A DNA stretch of 64,000 bases from Denitrobacterium detoxificans (GCF_001643775.1 NZ_CP011402.1:124001-188000); one strand, 5' to 3'; positions 54,905 through 63,779 are shown, counted from the first letter of the stretch. Numbers and translations are program-made. Notes: generated by a model not told the origin, from the sequence alone.

Positions 54905-56005
54905 ATGGAGTTTCTCAATTCTAAGAAGGGGCTTGCCGTCGTTGGCGTGCTCGTGGGTGCGCTCATTGCCACGCTCGCATTCTTCGGCAATCCTTCGAAC
55001 ATGGCCGTTTGCGCCGCGTGCTTCATCCGCGATATGGCGGGCTCCCTGAAGCTGCATTCGGCTGCTCCCGTGCAGTATTTCCGCCCCGAAATTGTGGGCT
55101 TCGTGGTGGGCTCTTTCCTGATTGCCCTGGCCACGAAGGAATTCCGCTCTACGGCGGGTTCTTCTCCCATGGTTCGCTTCATCCTGGGCTTCATCATGAT
55201 GATTGGCGCCCTGATCTTCCTTGGCTGCCCGCTGCGCATGGTCATCCGCATGGCTGCCGGCGACCTGAACGCTTGGGTTGGCCTGGTGGGCCTGGCCGCT
55301 GGCGCCATCACGGGCGCCCTGTTCCTGAAGCGCGGCTTCTCGCTGGGTCGCGAAACCGACACGGGCAAGGTGTCCGGTGCCGTGCTTCCCATCGTTCTCG
55401 TCGTTTTGCTCGTCATCAGCGTTACGACCGCCGTGTTCGCTGCGAGCACCGAAGGCCCCGGCTCCAAGCATGCTCCCGTTGCCATCGCCCTGATTGTCGC
55501 TCTTATCATTGGCGCCCTGGCCCAGAAGACGCGCATCTGCTTCGTGGGTGGCATTCGCAACCTGTTCCTCATGAAGGACTTCACGCTGCTCATTCCCATT
55601 GTGGGCATTTTCGTGGCTATGCTCGTCTACAGCATCGCTACGGGTAACTTCAAGCCCAGCTTCGATGGCCAGCCCATCGCTCATTCCCAGCACCTGTGGA
55701 ACATCCTGGGCCTGTACGCCGTGGGCTTTGGTGGCGTACTCGCTGGTGGCTGCCCGCTGCGTCAGATGGTCCTGGCTGGCCAGGGCTCTGCCGACGCTGC
55801 TGTCACGTTCCTGGGTATGCTCGTTGGCGCTGCTTTCGCTCACAACTTCGGCCTTGCCGGCGTTGCTGCGAGCGCCGCTACCGACACCACGGCTGCCGTG
55901 GCCGGTGGTCCTTCTACCGCGGGTCAGATCGTGCTGGTGTGCTCCATTGCCGTGTTGTTCGTGATCGCCCTCACCAATCTGCGTCGCAAGAAGGTTGGCA
56001 AATAA
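54905..56005 (+). CDS. yedE: YedE-type putative selenium/sulfur transporter
   Basis: 366-residue membrane protein of the YeeE/YedE family with about nine or ten helices. Two GCPLR motifs (FLGCPLRMV and GGCPLRQMV) and other conserved cysteines (CAACF, RICFVGG) mark the channel for thiosulfate- or selenium-type substrates. The subfamily followed by a TusA/YedF protein and a DUF3343 protein, as here, is annotated as a putative selenium transporter. GAAAGG precedes ATG 54905. Substrate assignment rests on the cassette; sulfur transport is an alternative. Confidence 0.82.
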   Translation: MEFLNSKKGLAVVGVLVGALIATLAFFGNPSNMAVCAACFIRDMAGSLKLHSAAPVQYFRPEIVGFVVGSFLIALATKEFRSTAGSSPMVRFILGFIMMIGALIFLGCPLRMVIRMAAGDLNAWVGLVGLAAGAITGALFLKRGFSLGRETDTGKVSGAVLPIVLVVLLVISVTTAVFAASTEGPGSKHAPVAIALIVALIIGALAQKTRICFVGGIRNLFLMKDFTLLIPIVGIFVAMLVYSIATGNFKPSFDGQPIAHSQHLWNILGLYAVGFGGVLAGGCPLRQMVLAGQGSADAAVTFLGMLVGAAFAHNFGLAGVAASAATDTTAAVAGGPSTAGQIVLVCSIAVLFVIALTNLRRKKVGK

Positions 56006-56048
56006 GCTCGCTTGCGATTGAATGAGTACCCTGTAGAAAGGAAGCATC

Positions 56049-56255
56049 ATGCATGAAGTAGACGCCCGCGGCCTGTCGTGCCCCGAGCCTGCCCTTATGA
56101 CCGTCGAAGCCATCAACGAGTTCCCGAACGAGCCCTTCCGCGTTTTGGTGAGCAATGCCACCTCGAAGCAGAACGTGGTGGAAATCCTTACGAAGCGTGG
56201 TCGCACGCCCCAGGTTTCCCAGGACGGCCTCGATTTCGTGATCGACGTCAAATAA
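56049..56255 (+). CDS. TusA/YedF-family sulfur or selenium carrier protein
   Basis: 68-residue protein of the TusA/SirA/YedF family with the CPxP motif in DARGLSCPEPA (Cys11). The cysteine carries a persulfide, or possibly a perselenide, between enzymes. It lies 43 bases behind yedE with AAAGGAAGC before the ATG, and 7 bases before a DUF3343 gene. YedF proteins of selenium-using bacteria often carry an extra C-terminal domain, which is absent here. Confidence 0.88.
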   Translation: MHEVDARGLSCPEPALMTVEAINEFPNEPFRVLVSNATSKQNVVEILTKRGRTPQVSQDGLDFVIDVK

Positions 56256-56262
56256 CCAGTTC

Positions 56263-56514
56263 ATGCGATTGTTCTCTGGCAAAACCGAGACGGCGCTCGT
56301 CGTGGCCTTCGACTCCACGGCGAGCGCATTCGCATTTTCCGATGCCGCCGGTCCGGCTGGCATCGAAGGCCGTCTGGTCCCCACGCCGCGTTCCCTTTCC
56401 GCGGGTTGTGGCATGGCCTGGCGCGGCGCTCCTGCTTCGCGCGAAAGCGTGGAATCCCTTTTGGCTGCCGAGGGCATCGACGATGCCCGCATAGCCCTTC
56501 TCCAATTGAAATAG
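56263..56514 (+). CDS. DUF3343 putative selenium/sulfur carrier protein
   Basis: 83-residue protein with the DUF3343 pattern: a short beta-alpha fold, VVAFDSTASAFAFSDAA, and the conserved region PTPRSLSAGCGMAWR with the single conserved cysteine. The family is annotated as a putative Se/S carrier and is found beside YedE, YedF and selD in selenium-using bacteria. It starts 7 bases after the TusA-like gene. A weak hairpin (GCCC-GTTT-GGGC at 56514-56525, then TTTC) follows the stop. Function is unproved in the family. Confidence 0.8.
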   Translation: MRLFSGKTETALVVAFDSTASAFAFSDAAGPAGIEGRLVPTPRSLSAGCGMAWRGAPASRESVESLLAAEGIDDARIALLQLK

Positions 56515-56758
56515 CCCGTTTGGGCGTTTCTTCATCCTTTTGTGCTCTTTGCCTTAAATCGCTTTACGCGGCTAATTCCTAGCGGTAAGGTACGCAGCCG
56601 TCGGGAATTTCTGCACCCGGCATTCTTCGGCGCCTTGCGTGCTTCGTACGTATGCGCGCCTTCATCTCATTCTGCATGTGATTCATCCATTCTGCTTGCG
56701 CCTAATCCAGGTGCTTGGCCCGCTTATGCCCTTGGCATAGTGCAGGAACGAGGTATCT
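56515..56758. other. Gap between the selenium cassette and the ABC transporter
   Basis: Contains the weak hairpin after the DUF3343 gene and no gene I can support; a 91-codon frame here overlaps the permease start and lacks a binding site. Confidence 0.45.
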
Positions 56759-57424
56759 GTGAAGTTCAATTGGGAATACTTTTTCCAAACGCTGCCCGAA
56801 GTGGCGAGCAAACTTGACGTTACGTTGGGGCTCACCTTGGCCGCAGCGTTCTTCTCGCTGTTGCTCGGCATTGTGTTTGCCCTGATCGCGTACTATAAAG
56901 TGCCCGTGCTCAGCCAGCTTCTGAAAGTCTGGAGCAGTTTCATGCGCGGCACGCCCGCCATCGCCCAGTTGTTCTTCTTCTATTACGGCCTTGCGAATGT
57001 GAGTTCGGTAATCTTGCAGATGTCCCCGCTGGTCGCGGTCGCCGTCATCATGAGCTTGCATATGAGCTGCTTCATGGGCGAATCCATCCGCGCAGCGCTT
57101 ATCTCCGTTGACGACGGCCAGCGTGATGCCGCGAAGGCTTTCGGCATGACGGGTTTCCAAATGACGGTGCGCGTGGTGTTGCCCCAGGCCATTCGCGTTG
57201 CCCTGCCGCCGCTGTTCAACGACCTCATTAGCTTGTTCAAGCTTTCCTCGCTCGCCTATCTGGTTGGCCTGCGCGACGTTATGGGCGCGGCCAAGATCGA
57301 AGCGAATAACACCTACCAGTTCTTCGAGTGCTACGCCTGCGTCATCGTGGTGTACTGGGCCATCAGCCTGGTGCTCATGGGCATCCAGAAGATTCTGGAA
57401 AAGCGCTGCTCCGAAGCGTACTAG
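56759..57424 (+). CDS. Polar amino acid ABC transporter permease
   Basis: 221-residue permease of the His/Glu/Gln/Arg/opine type with about five helices. The TM region SFMRGTPAIAQLFFFYYG and the EAA-like loop (DAAKAFGMTGFQ, then VVLPQAIR) that contacts the ATPase are present. GTG at 56759 follows GGAACGAGG. It is the first gene of a permease, binding protein, ATPase set. Only one permease is encoded, so it would act as a homodimer, as in cystine or glutamine systems. Confidence 0.9.
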   Translation: MKFNWEYFFQTLPEVASKLDVTLGLTLAAAFFSLLLGIVFALIAYYKVPVLSQLLKVWSSFMRGTPAIAQLFFFYYGLANVSSVILQMSPLVAVAVIMSLHMSCFMGESIRAALISVDDGQRDAAKAFGMTGFQMTVRVVLPQAIRVALPPLFNDLISLFKLSSLAYLVGLRDVMGAAKIEANNTYQFFECYACVIVVYWAISLVLMGIQKILEKRCSEAY

Positions 57425-57493
57425 CACCATCTACGGGTATACGCAGCATTCGCTGCTCTATCGCACGTGTAAGTTGATACGGAAGGGATGTAC

Positions 57494-58336
57494 ATGCAAC
57501 GACGTGATTTTCTTAAGCTGAGCGCAATTGCCACGGCCTCCTGCCTGGGCACCGGTTTCATCATGACGGGCTGCTCCAACGGCTCCTCTGATGGTTCCTC
57601 TTCGAACGACGGCTCCAGCCGCACCGTTCGCATTGCCACCATGGGCAATGGCGAGCCCTACTCTCTGGTTGACGACAGCGGCAACTGGACGGGCATGGAA
57701 GCCGACATGTGGGCCGAGGTTGAAAAGCGCATGGGCTGGACCATCGACATGGAAGCCGCCGGCGACGCATCCAGCGTGTTCGGCGACCTGGCCAGCGGCC
57801 GCGTAGACGTTGCCGCCAACTGCTACGCCATCACCGAGAAGCGCCTGGAGACCTACATCGCCTGCGACCCCATCTACGCCGACGCCCAGGTTGTCATCGT
57901 GCAGCCCGATAGCCCCTACCAGACGCTGGAAGACCTGCGCGGCGCTACCATCGGCGTAACGAGCGGCCAGGCTGCCCAGAGCACCATCGAGTCGCTGGCT
58001 CCCCAGTACGACTGGGAGGTCGTGACGTACGAGGACTCCACGGCTGGCTTCCAGGACTGCGCCCTCGGCCGTGTGGATTGCTATGCCAACACGGTCACGA
58101 ACATCGAGAAGGCCGAACGTGCCCAGGGCCTGGAGTTCCGCATGCTCGACGAGAAGCTGTTCGGCAACAACGTTTCCTGGTTCCTTATGCCTGCCGAAAC
58201 CGAGCTGCGTGACGAACTGAACAAGGTCATCGCCGCCATGCACGAAGACGGCACGCTGTCCTCGCTGTGCGAGAAGTGGTTCTACGAGGACCTTACCAAG
58301 CTCATCAGCACCGATTGGCTGACGGCCGACAAATAG
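57494..58336 (+). CDS. Amino acid ABC transporter substrate-binding lipoprotein
   Basis: 280-residue binding protein (SBP_bac_3). The N-terminus MQRRDFLKLSA has a twin-arginine motif and a lipobox-like MTGC at about residue 30, indicating export and lipid anchoring. The ligand region ANCYAITEKRLETY and the LEDLRGATIGVTSG motif resemble cyst(e)ine-type binders, so cystine is a reasonable guess; other polar amino acids remain possible. ATG at 57494 is preferred because GGAAGGG lies six bases upstream, abutting an ATG at 57488. A Ser/Gly/Asn-rich linker follows the lipobox. Confidence 0.87.
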   Translation: MQRRDFLKLSAIATASCLGTGFIMTGCSNGSSDGSSSNDGSSRTVRIATMGNGEPYSLVDDSGNWTGMEADMWAEVEKRMGWTIDMEAAGDASSVFGDLASGRVDVAANCYAITEKRLETYIACDPIYADAQVVIVQPDSPYQTLEDLRGATIGVTSGQAAQSTIESLAPQYDWEVVTYEDSTAGFQDCALGRVDCYANTVTNIEKAERAQGLEFRMLDEKLFGNNVSWFLMPAETELRDELNKVIAAMHEDGTLSSLCEKWFYEDLTKLISTDWLTADK

Positions 58337-58376
58337 CCGCTGGCTTTTGCATGCACCGCAGTAGGAAGAAGACCCC

Positions 58377-59183
58377 ATGATTAGCGTGAAGAACCTCTCC
58401 AAGTCCTTCGGTGAAACCGACGTTCTGAAGGACATCAACTTGGAAATCGGCGACGACGAGATCGTGGCCATCCTGGGCCCTTCGGGTACGGGCAAGTCTA
58501 CGCTGCTGCGGTGCATGAACTATCTTTGCGAGCCCACTACGGGTACCGTTTCCATTGACGATGTTGTCGTGGATGCCGCGCACCGCAAGCGCGCCGACGT
58601 GCGCGTCCTGCGCCGCAAGACGGCCATGGTGTTTCAGGATTATCACCTGTTCAAGAACAAGACGGCCGTGCAAAACGTCATGGAGGCCCTGGTCACCGTA
58701 TGGAAGCGCCCCAAGGCCGAGGCGCGGGAAACCGCTATGGCCCTGCTGGAAAAGGTGGGCATGGCCGACCGTGCCGACTTCTACCCCTCGAAGCTTTCGG
58801 GCGGTCAGCAGCAGCGCGTGGCCATCGCTCGTGCGCTTGCGGTGCATCCGCAGGTGCTGCTGTTCGACGAGCCCACGAGCGCACTCGACCCCGAGCTGGT
58901 GGGCGAGGTGCTGGCGACCATTCGCCAGCTGGCGCAGGAGCGTGATTTTGCCATGGTAATCGTCACGCATGAGGTGGAATTCGCTCGCCAGGTGGCCGAT
59001 CGCGTGATATTCATGGATGGAGGGTCCGTCGTTGTCGACGGAACTCCCGAGCAGATCATCGAGCATCCTTCCGACCCGCGTTTGCAGAAGTTCCTGTCAT
59101 ACGTGAGCCGCGGGGGCGCTGCTCCCTCCAAGCAACCCGAGGCCGAGGTGGCACAGCCCACCTTCGCAACGGACGATTTCTAG
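58377..59183 (+). CDS. Amino acid ABC transporter ATP-binding protein
   Basis: 268-residue ATPase with Walker [10 protein letters not shown], signature [16 protein letters not shown], Walker [14 protein letters not shown] and the switch histidine in VTHEVEF. It energises the permease and binding protein encoded just upstream. The C-terminal 25 residues are an unusual Pro/Ala-rich tail beyond the standard domain. It is followed by a hairpin with a T tract at 59193-59216. Confidence 0.92.
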   Translation: MISVKNLSKSFGETDVLKDINLEIGDDEIVAILGPSGTGKSTLLRCMNYLCEPTTGTVSIDDVVVDAAHRKRADVRVLRRKTAMVFQDYHLFKNKTAVQNVMEALVTVWKRPKAEARETAMALLEKVGMADRADFYPSKLSGGQQQRVAIARALAVHPQVLLFDEPTSALDPELVGEVLATIRQLAQERDFAMVIVTHEVEFARQVADRVIFMDGGSVVVDGTPEQIIEHPSDPRLQKFLSYVSRGGAAPSKQPEAEVAQPTFATDDF

Positions 59184-59184
59184 A

Positions 59185-59217
59185 GAGGAGGCGGAAGGCG
59201 CGGGCCTTCCGTTTTTC
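59185..59217 (+). terminator. Terminator-like hairpin between a Shine-Dalgarno sequence and a start codon
   Basis: GAGGAGG (59185-59191) is followed by GGAAGGC (59193-59199) pairing with GCCTTCC (59204-59210), then five T residues (59212-59216), then the ATG at 59218. It could end the ABC transporter mRNA, or regulate the downstream gene by attenuation. Confidence 0.7.
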
Positions 59218-60387
59218 ATGGGTCAGGTGCAGCAGGCGGTATTGCCCAAGACGTTCGAAGAATACAATGAGCAGCGCAAGGCTTCGTTTTTGCGCGTGAA
59301 GGATTTTAAGGAAGCAGGCGGTCGCTTGGTTGGCTACCTGTGCTCGTATACGCCGCTTGAGGTCATCGACGCAGCTGGAGCGGCTGCCGTGGGCCTGTGT
59401 GGCACGTCGAACGAAACGGTCTCCATTGCCGAGACGGTGCTGCCGTCGAACTTGTGCCCGCTCATCAAGTCGACGTTCGGGTTTGCCCTGGCCGACAAGT
59501 GCCCCTTTACGTACTTTTCCGACCTCATCGTGGGCGAAACCACCTGCGATGGCAAGAAGAAGATGTACGAGCTTCTGGCTGATATGAAGCCAGTTCACGT
59601 GCTGCATTTGCCCGCTGGTCGTACGCGCGAGCTGGAAGCCGAGCAGTGGCGCGCCGAGGTGCGCTACTTCAAGGAAGAGCTCGAGCGCATCTTCGGCATC
59701 ACCATTACGGACGACGATTTGCGCGCTGCCGTGCGTCGTCGCAACAGGCTGCGCCGTGCGCAGACGGCCCTATTCCAGGTGCAGCGTCATGTACCCGCGC
59801 CTCTGGGCGGCGTTGAGGTCATGAGTACGCTTGCCGCGGGCTCGTTCAGCTTCGATATCGAGGAATATGCTCAGAAGCTGGAGGGCCTGGTGGAAGACGC
59901 CCAGAAGCGCGCCGAAGCAGGTTTTGCGCCCGAAGGAATTGCCCCTGGTGCGAAGCGCATCCTGCTCACGGGCTGTCCGTCGGGTGGCCTCATCAACAAG
60001 GTCGGCCGCACCATCGAGCGCAACGGCGGCGTGATCGTATGCCTGGACGATTGCTCGGGCGAACGCACGACCTGCATGGAGATCGACCCAGACGCGCCCG
60101 ATATCCTGGATGCCATCGCCGACCGCTACCTGGACATCAACTGCTCCGTCATGACGCCGAATAACGGGCGCATGGAGCACACGTGCCGTCAGCTGGACGC
60201 ATACCAGGTAGATGGCGTAATCGATGTCATCCTCACCGCTTGCCATACGTTCAATATCGAGAGCACGCTCATGCAGCGCGCCGTGGAAGACGCTGGCGTG
60301 CCGTACATGAAGGTCGAAGTGGATTATTCGGAAGCCGACATGGGCCAGCTTGAAACGCGCTTGGCGGCTTTCATCGAGATGCTGTAG
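59218..60387 (+). CDS. Double-cubane cluster protein (2-hydroxyacyl-CoA dehydratase family)
   Basis: 389-residue protein of the HgdB/FldC-like family, most like stand-alone double-cubane cluster proteins (YjiM-type). Conserved cysteines occur in [17 protein letters not shown], and ILTACHTFN. Such proteins hold an [8Fe-9S] cluster and, with an ATP-driven reductase (HgdC/YjiL-type), carry out low-potential reductions; their substrates are mostly unknown. No such reductase gene is in the window. The start is uncertain because a terminator-like hairpin lies immediately before ATG 59218. It follows a transporter and selenium/sulfur genes, which hints at sulfur-compound reduction. It converges on the next gene with a nine-base gap. 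Confidence 0.82.
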   Translation: MGQVQQAVLPKTFEEYNEQRKASFLRVKDFKEAGGRLVGYLCSYTPLEVIDAAGAAAVGLCGTSNETVSIAETVLPSNLCPLIKSTFGFALADKCPFTYFSDLIVGETTCDGKKKMYELLADMKPVHVLHLPAGRTRELEAEQWRAEVRYFKEELERIFGITITDDDLRAAVRRRNRLRRAQTALFQVQRHVPAPLGGVEVMSTLAAGSFSFDIEEYAQKLEGLVEDAQKRAEAGFAPEGIAPGAKRILLTGCPSGGLINKVGRTIERNGGVIVCLDDCSGERTTCMEIDPDAPDILDAIADRYLDINCSVMTPNNGRMEHTCRQLDAYQVDGVIDVILTACHTFNIESTLMQRAVEDAGVPYMKVEVDYSEADMGQLETRLAAFIEML

Positions 60388-60396
60388 GGATTTGCC

Positions 60397-61290
60397 TTAC
60401 AGCACGCGGAGCGCGTGGGGGAGTATGCTTACGTCGTAGACGCGCGCTACGATTTGCTCGCCGTCCATCTGGGCGGGTGGCGTTACTTCGAATTCGACGT
60501 GCAGCTTCTTGCACGTACGCATTTCCATGCACTGGAATCCGGTGTGCTTCCCGTTTTTGGCGCGCACGAATATAAATGCCGCCTTTGCCCTGCCCAGCGG
60601 GGGATGCGCGATGCATACGTCGAAGCGCCCATTATCGATGCTTGCGTCGGGGCAGATGCGGAAGCCGCCACCATAATAGGGGCCCACCTGCACGGCAAAG
60701 GTAATCGATGAGCTGCTCACGGGCACGCCGCCGTCGAACGATGCCGTCCAAGCATGTGCGTCAAGATGGTGGGCTATCTGATTGAATCCGCATTCCGCGT
60801 AGAGGGCCGTACCGCTTTTGTTCGTATGCTTGCGACGTTCCACCGTCTCGATGGCGATGGCAGCGTCGAGACCAAACGAGAGCGTCTCCATGAAGTAGGT
60901 GTTGTTTACCTGGCCCAAATCGACCCAGCGTGCCTCGTTGCGCGCAATGCGCTCGATGGCGCGCGCGGGGTTTTTGGGCATGTCCAGCGAGCGTGCATAG
61001 TCGTTGCCCGTGCCAGCGGGAATAACGCCCAGCGCGGGCCGCAGCTCTTCAGGCAGGCGCATGAGGCCGTTGATGGTTTCATGGACGACCCCGTCGCCTC
61101 CCAGCGTGACCACCGCGTCGTAATGTGCGGCTTCTTGTGCGAGCGTTTCCGCATGGTGCGAACGCTGCGTTGTCTCCAAGCGTACGTTTGCGCCCGTTGC
61201 AGCGTGCAGCATTGCCCCTGCGTCGCGCGCTGCGTTGGCTGCACGTCCGCTTTGTGCGGCGGGATTTGCTATGAGCAGGATATTTTGCAT
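60397..61290 (-). CDS. Diacylglycerol kinase-family lipid kinase (YegS/DagK-like)
   Basis: 297-residue lipid kinase. The N-terminal nucleotide-binding domain has the GGDGVVHE motif and the PAGTGNDYAR loop; the C-terminal domain is a beta-sandwich as in DgkB/YegS. It probably phosphorylates diacylglycerol or a related lipid for phospholipid turnover. ATG at 61290 starts the conserved LLIANP strand; a longer frame to 61365 overlaps the upstream gene. There is no clear Shine-Dalgarno sequence; TACAAT stands seven bases before the ATG, suggesting a leaderless mRNA. Confidence 0.87.
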   Translation of the reverse strand: MQNILLIANPAAQSGRAANAARDAGAMLHAATGANVRLETTQRSHHAETLAQEAAHYDAVVTLGGDGVVHETINGLMRLPEELRPALGVIPAGTGNDYARSLDMPKNPARAIERIARNEARWVDLGQVNNTYFMETLSFGLDAAIAIETVERRKHTNKSGTALYAECGFNQIAHHLDAHAWTASFDGGVPVSSSSITFAVQVGPYYGGGFRICPDASIDNGRFDVCIAHPPLGRAKAAFIFVRAKNGKHTGFQCMEMRTCKKLHVEFEVTPPAQMDGEQIVARVYDVSILPHALRVL

Positions 61291-61334
61291 GGCGACTATT
61301 GTAGCGGAAGGGTGCTTTACAGCGCGCTTCGGAT

Positions 61335-62585
61335 TTATCCCTTCTTCAAGAAATGCCTGATGCATCGGCGAATGCCAAACGTTGCAGGTGAATCGCTCGT
61401 TCCTGCGGCCGCTGCTTCCGCGATGCGCGCTTCCTCGCTCTGCCTTGCCTCAAGACGCTCGCGCACGGCCTGTTCGTGCAGCTTTGTGACGATCGTGGCC
61501 TCGCGGTACAGCTCGCTGGATGCGCGTACGCCTTCGACGAGGTATTTCTTTTCCTGCGTGCTTTGCGCGGCAAAGGCTCCGCTTCCGATCTTCTCGATGA
61601 GTTCGGCTGCCATTGCCTTCTCGCGTTCGATCGTGCGTTCCGCCATGAATGCGAAGCCGGCTTCGGACATGCGCTGACGCTTGTTGTCGTCGGCGAAGAG
61701 CCCAAGAATGGCTTCCGCCATGGAGGCGGGGTCGGGGTAGGCGAGCGACGTGGCATCTGAGGGCAAGTCGTACAGGTTGTTCTCCATGTGCAGGTCAACA
61801 ACCGGCAAGCCGCATGCCATCATTTCGAACGGGATGCGCGACGGGTTGGAAGAGCTGCAGCACACGCCAACGCCGCAGCGATTGTACAGGCTTGCAAGCT
61901 CTTTGACGGGCAGCAGGCCAAGCTGGGTGTCGATGGCGTCGGCAGTTTCCACATCGTCGAGCGGAACGCCGCTTCCGTACGAGTAGATATGAATGCTCGG
62001 GTCGTGGTGCTTTACGATGCGCAGTGCTTGCAGAAGCAATTCGTGGCATCTACGAGGCTTTTCGGGCTGCAGCACTACGCAGATTGCTCGTTCGCGCGTG
62101 GAATCTAGTCGGTGGTAAATGGAGCTGTCTACGCAGAAATCGAAGGGCTCCGCCTTGCCGTTGGCCTCTTGCTGCAGCTTTACGGGCAGCCAGCGGCCAA
62201 TGGTGACCATGCGGAGGTCCTGCGAATAGGTGAGTCGTGCTTGTATCTGGTCGTATCCCATGGGCATGAACCAGGGCTCGAAGTCCTGAACGAAGTATGC
62301 TCGCGCGCGAGCTGGCGTGTTCAGGGCCTCGCTGACGGTGTTCCAGGCGGTAGCGACTACGACGTCAAGCGATGAGGGGATGTCTTCCTTGGCTACGACA
62401 ATTGCGTTTTGCATGCCGTATGAGTCGCGCAGAACCCCCTGAACCTCTTCGGGTTCGTAGGCTTCGTTTGCCACGGAGATGGTGACGGAGTTGTTCTTTC
62501 CCAACTCCTCTGCAACTTGGGCAATCGTGCGCGTTCCGCCCGAGCCGGGGCCTACGCGCGTGGGTATGATCCAGTGGATGTTCAT
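61335..62585 (-). CDS. Glycosyltransferase, GT4/WsaF-like
   Basis: 416-residue glycosyltransferase with two Rossmann-type halves. The segments WIIPTRVGPGSGGTRTI (donor/acceptor side), VVLQPEKPRRCHELLLQAL, and SRIPFEMMACGLPVV (the GT4 E-x7-E-like region) resemble WsaF-type rhamnosyltransferases. It may add sugar to a cell-surface polysaccharide or glycoprotein. GAGGGGACG precedes the ATG. The C-terminal 90 residues form a charged, helical tail. No other polysaccharide genes are adjacent, so the acceptor is unknown. Confidence 0.8.
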   Translation of the reverse strand: MNIHWIIPTRVGPGSGGTRTIAQVAEELGKNNSVTISVANEAYEPEEVQGVLRDSYGMQNAIVVAKEDIPSSLDVVVATAWNTVSEALNTPARARAYFVQDFEPWFMPMGYDQIQARLTYSQDLRMVTIGRWLPVKLQQEANGKAEPFDFCVDSSIYHRLDSTRERAICVVLQPEKPRRCHELLLQALRIVKHHDPSIHIYSYGSGVPLDDVETADAIDTQLGLLPVKELASLYNRCGVGVCCSSSNPSRIPFEMMACGLPVVDLHMENNLYDLPSDATSLAYPDPASMAEAILGLFADDNKRQRMSEAGFAFMAERTIEREKAMAAELIEKIGSGAFAAQSTQEKKYLVEGVRASSELYREATIVTKLHEQAVRERLEARQSEEARIAEAAAAGTSDSPATFGIRRCIRHFLKKG

Positions 62586-62680
62586 TTCGTCCCCTCATAC
62601 GGTTCTTTAGCGTTCACAGTATATACGTTGGAATACGTGAGAATGGGATGGTTCTGAGGGGGCGGTGTTGAAAGGCGCCC

Positions 62681-62709
62681 GAAAAAGAAAAAACTCCCAG
62701 TTGGGAGTT
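62681..62709 (-). terminator. Terminator of tRNA-Lys
   Basis: On the minus strand AACTCCC and GGGAGTT (62709-62703 and 62698-62692) form a seven-base stem with a four-base loop, followed by a T-rich run (62691-62681), just after the tRNA 3' end. Confidence 0.85.
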
Positions 62710-62718
62710 GATGCGTCA

Positions 62719-62794
62719 TGGTGGGCCGTGTGGGACTCGAACCCACGACCTTAGGATTAAAAGTCCTCTGCTCTACCAACTGAGCTAACGGCCC
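62719..62794 (-). tRNA. tRNA-Lys (anticodon TTT)
   Basis: 76-base tRNA on the minus strand. The acceptor stem pairs GGGCCGT (5', ending at 62794) with its complement at 62729-62723. D-arm TAGCTCAGTTGGTAGAGC, an anticodon loop CTTTTAA with anticodon TTT, and T-arm GTGGGTTCGAGTCCCAC are all standard. The CCA end is encoded (62721-62719). Confidence 0.97.
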
Positions 62795-62816
62795 ACGGCG
62801 CTAAGCGCAATGTTGC

Positions 62817-62845
62817 ATTTTACCGATGGCCCTACGTTTGGTCAA
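62817..62845 (-). promoter_or_regulatory. Promoter of tRNA-Lys
   Basis: On the minus strand, TTGACC (62845-62840) and TAAAAT (62822-62817) are 17 bases apart, about 22 bases before the tRNA. Confidence 0.75.
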
Positions 62846-62869
62846 TCCATTCATTTCTTGTCCACGGGG

Positions 62870-62898
62870 TTGGTTAATGGGCTTGCGTACGCTACAAT
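62870..62898 (+). promoter_or_regulatory. Promoter of the shikimate kinase gene
   Basis: TTGGTT (62870-62875) and TACAAT (62893-62898) are 17 bases apart. It diverges from the tRNA-Lys promoter, their -35 boxes being 24 bases apart. Confidence 0.65.
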
Positions 62899-62966
62899 GC
62901 ACCCAATTTACTTTAGGCGGCTGGAGTGCCAAAGGGCGCATGCCGCAGTTCGAGGAAGGGCACACC

Positions 62967-63527
62967 ATGGCTGTGAAGCGACATCATGCGGGCGGTTACG
63001 ACCTGTCCAAGCAGGTGTATTTCGTCGGCTTCATGGGTGCCGGCAAGACCACCGTTTCGGGCTACCTGGCCACCACGCTGGGCCTTCCCTCCATCGACGC
63101 CGACGAATACCTCGAGCTCCTGGAAGATCGCGTCATCGCCGACATCTTCGCTGAAGATGGGGAAGACTACTTCCGCGACCTGGAAACGGAGTACTTGGAA
63201 GACCTCTCGCAGCGCAGCCCGCGCTTCATCGGCACGGGTGGTGGCGTGGTGAAGCGCGCCTGCAACGTCGACATCATGAAGAAGTACGGCTTTATCATTT
63301 ACTTGGGCGTTACCGCCGACGAAGCATCGAGCCGTATCCCCAATACCGATTCGCGCCCCCTGTTCAAGGACATTGAAACTGCGCGTCGCACGGTGCTCGA
63401 GCGCGAGCCGCTCTACGAGGCCGCAGCCGACGCCTACGTGAACACCACGGGCCGCACGGTTCAGGACATTTGCGCCGAAGTGAAGCAAATCCTCATCGAT
63501 AATGGAGTTTTGATAGAGGAGTGCTAA
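62967..63527 (+). CDS. aroK: Shikimate kinase
   Basis: 186-residue kinase that phosphorylates shikimate in aromatic amino acid synthesis. Walker A is GFMGAGKTT (Lys27), the shikimate site has DADEYLE and YFRDLE, and the GTGGGVV loop is present. The lid region carries RRTVLEREPLYEAAA. ATG at 62967 follows GAGGAAGGG; an in-frame ATG at 62940 lacks a site. It appears monocistronic, not in an aro cluster. Confidence 0.9.
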   Translation: MAVKRHHAGGYDLSKQVYFVGFMGAGKTTVSGYLATTLGLPSIDADEYLELLEDRVIADIFAEDGEDYFRDLETEYLEDLSQRSPRFIGTGGGVVKRACNVDIMKKYGFIIYLGVTADEASSRIPNTDSRPLFKDIETARRTVLEREPLYEAAADAYVNTTGRTVQDICAEVKQILIDNGVLIEEC

Positions 63528-63779
63528 ACGCGCTATAGTGTTTGTCTGAAGCGATTCGAGGCGCGCGCAAGCGTGCCCTCGTATTACGGAAGGCGGATGT
63601 TCACTGGGTAAGCGCTTCTCCCCCAATTCCGCTGCATAGTGCTGGGCGCCGTTCGACCGCCCGTTCGCGCGATTTACATACGCGCGAAACTTGGGCGCAT
63701 TGTGCGCCTAAAGCTTTTTGCAGCGGCTTTGGCAACCTCCCCTTTCGCCGTGCAAGACAACGCTCGTATGGAGGAACCT
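63528..63779 (+). promoter_or_regulatory. Region before infA with two inverted repeats
   Basis: TTCGCGCG (63664-63671) pairs with CGCGCGAA (63681-63688) across nine bases, and GGCGCA (63694-63699) with TGCGCC (63703-63708), followed by TAAAGC and five T residues. The second could terminate transcription ahead of infA. No gene is supported in this interval. Confidence 0.5.

Noticed and set aside
56542-56817. 91-codon frame before the ABC permease
   Set aside because: No binding site or domain, and it overlaps the permease gene.
62582-62779. 65-codon frame across tRNA-Lys
   Set aside because: It is an artefact of the tRNA gene (translation of the T-arm gives the familiar GSSPTRPT-type string).
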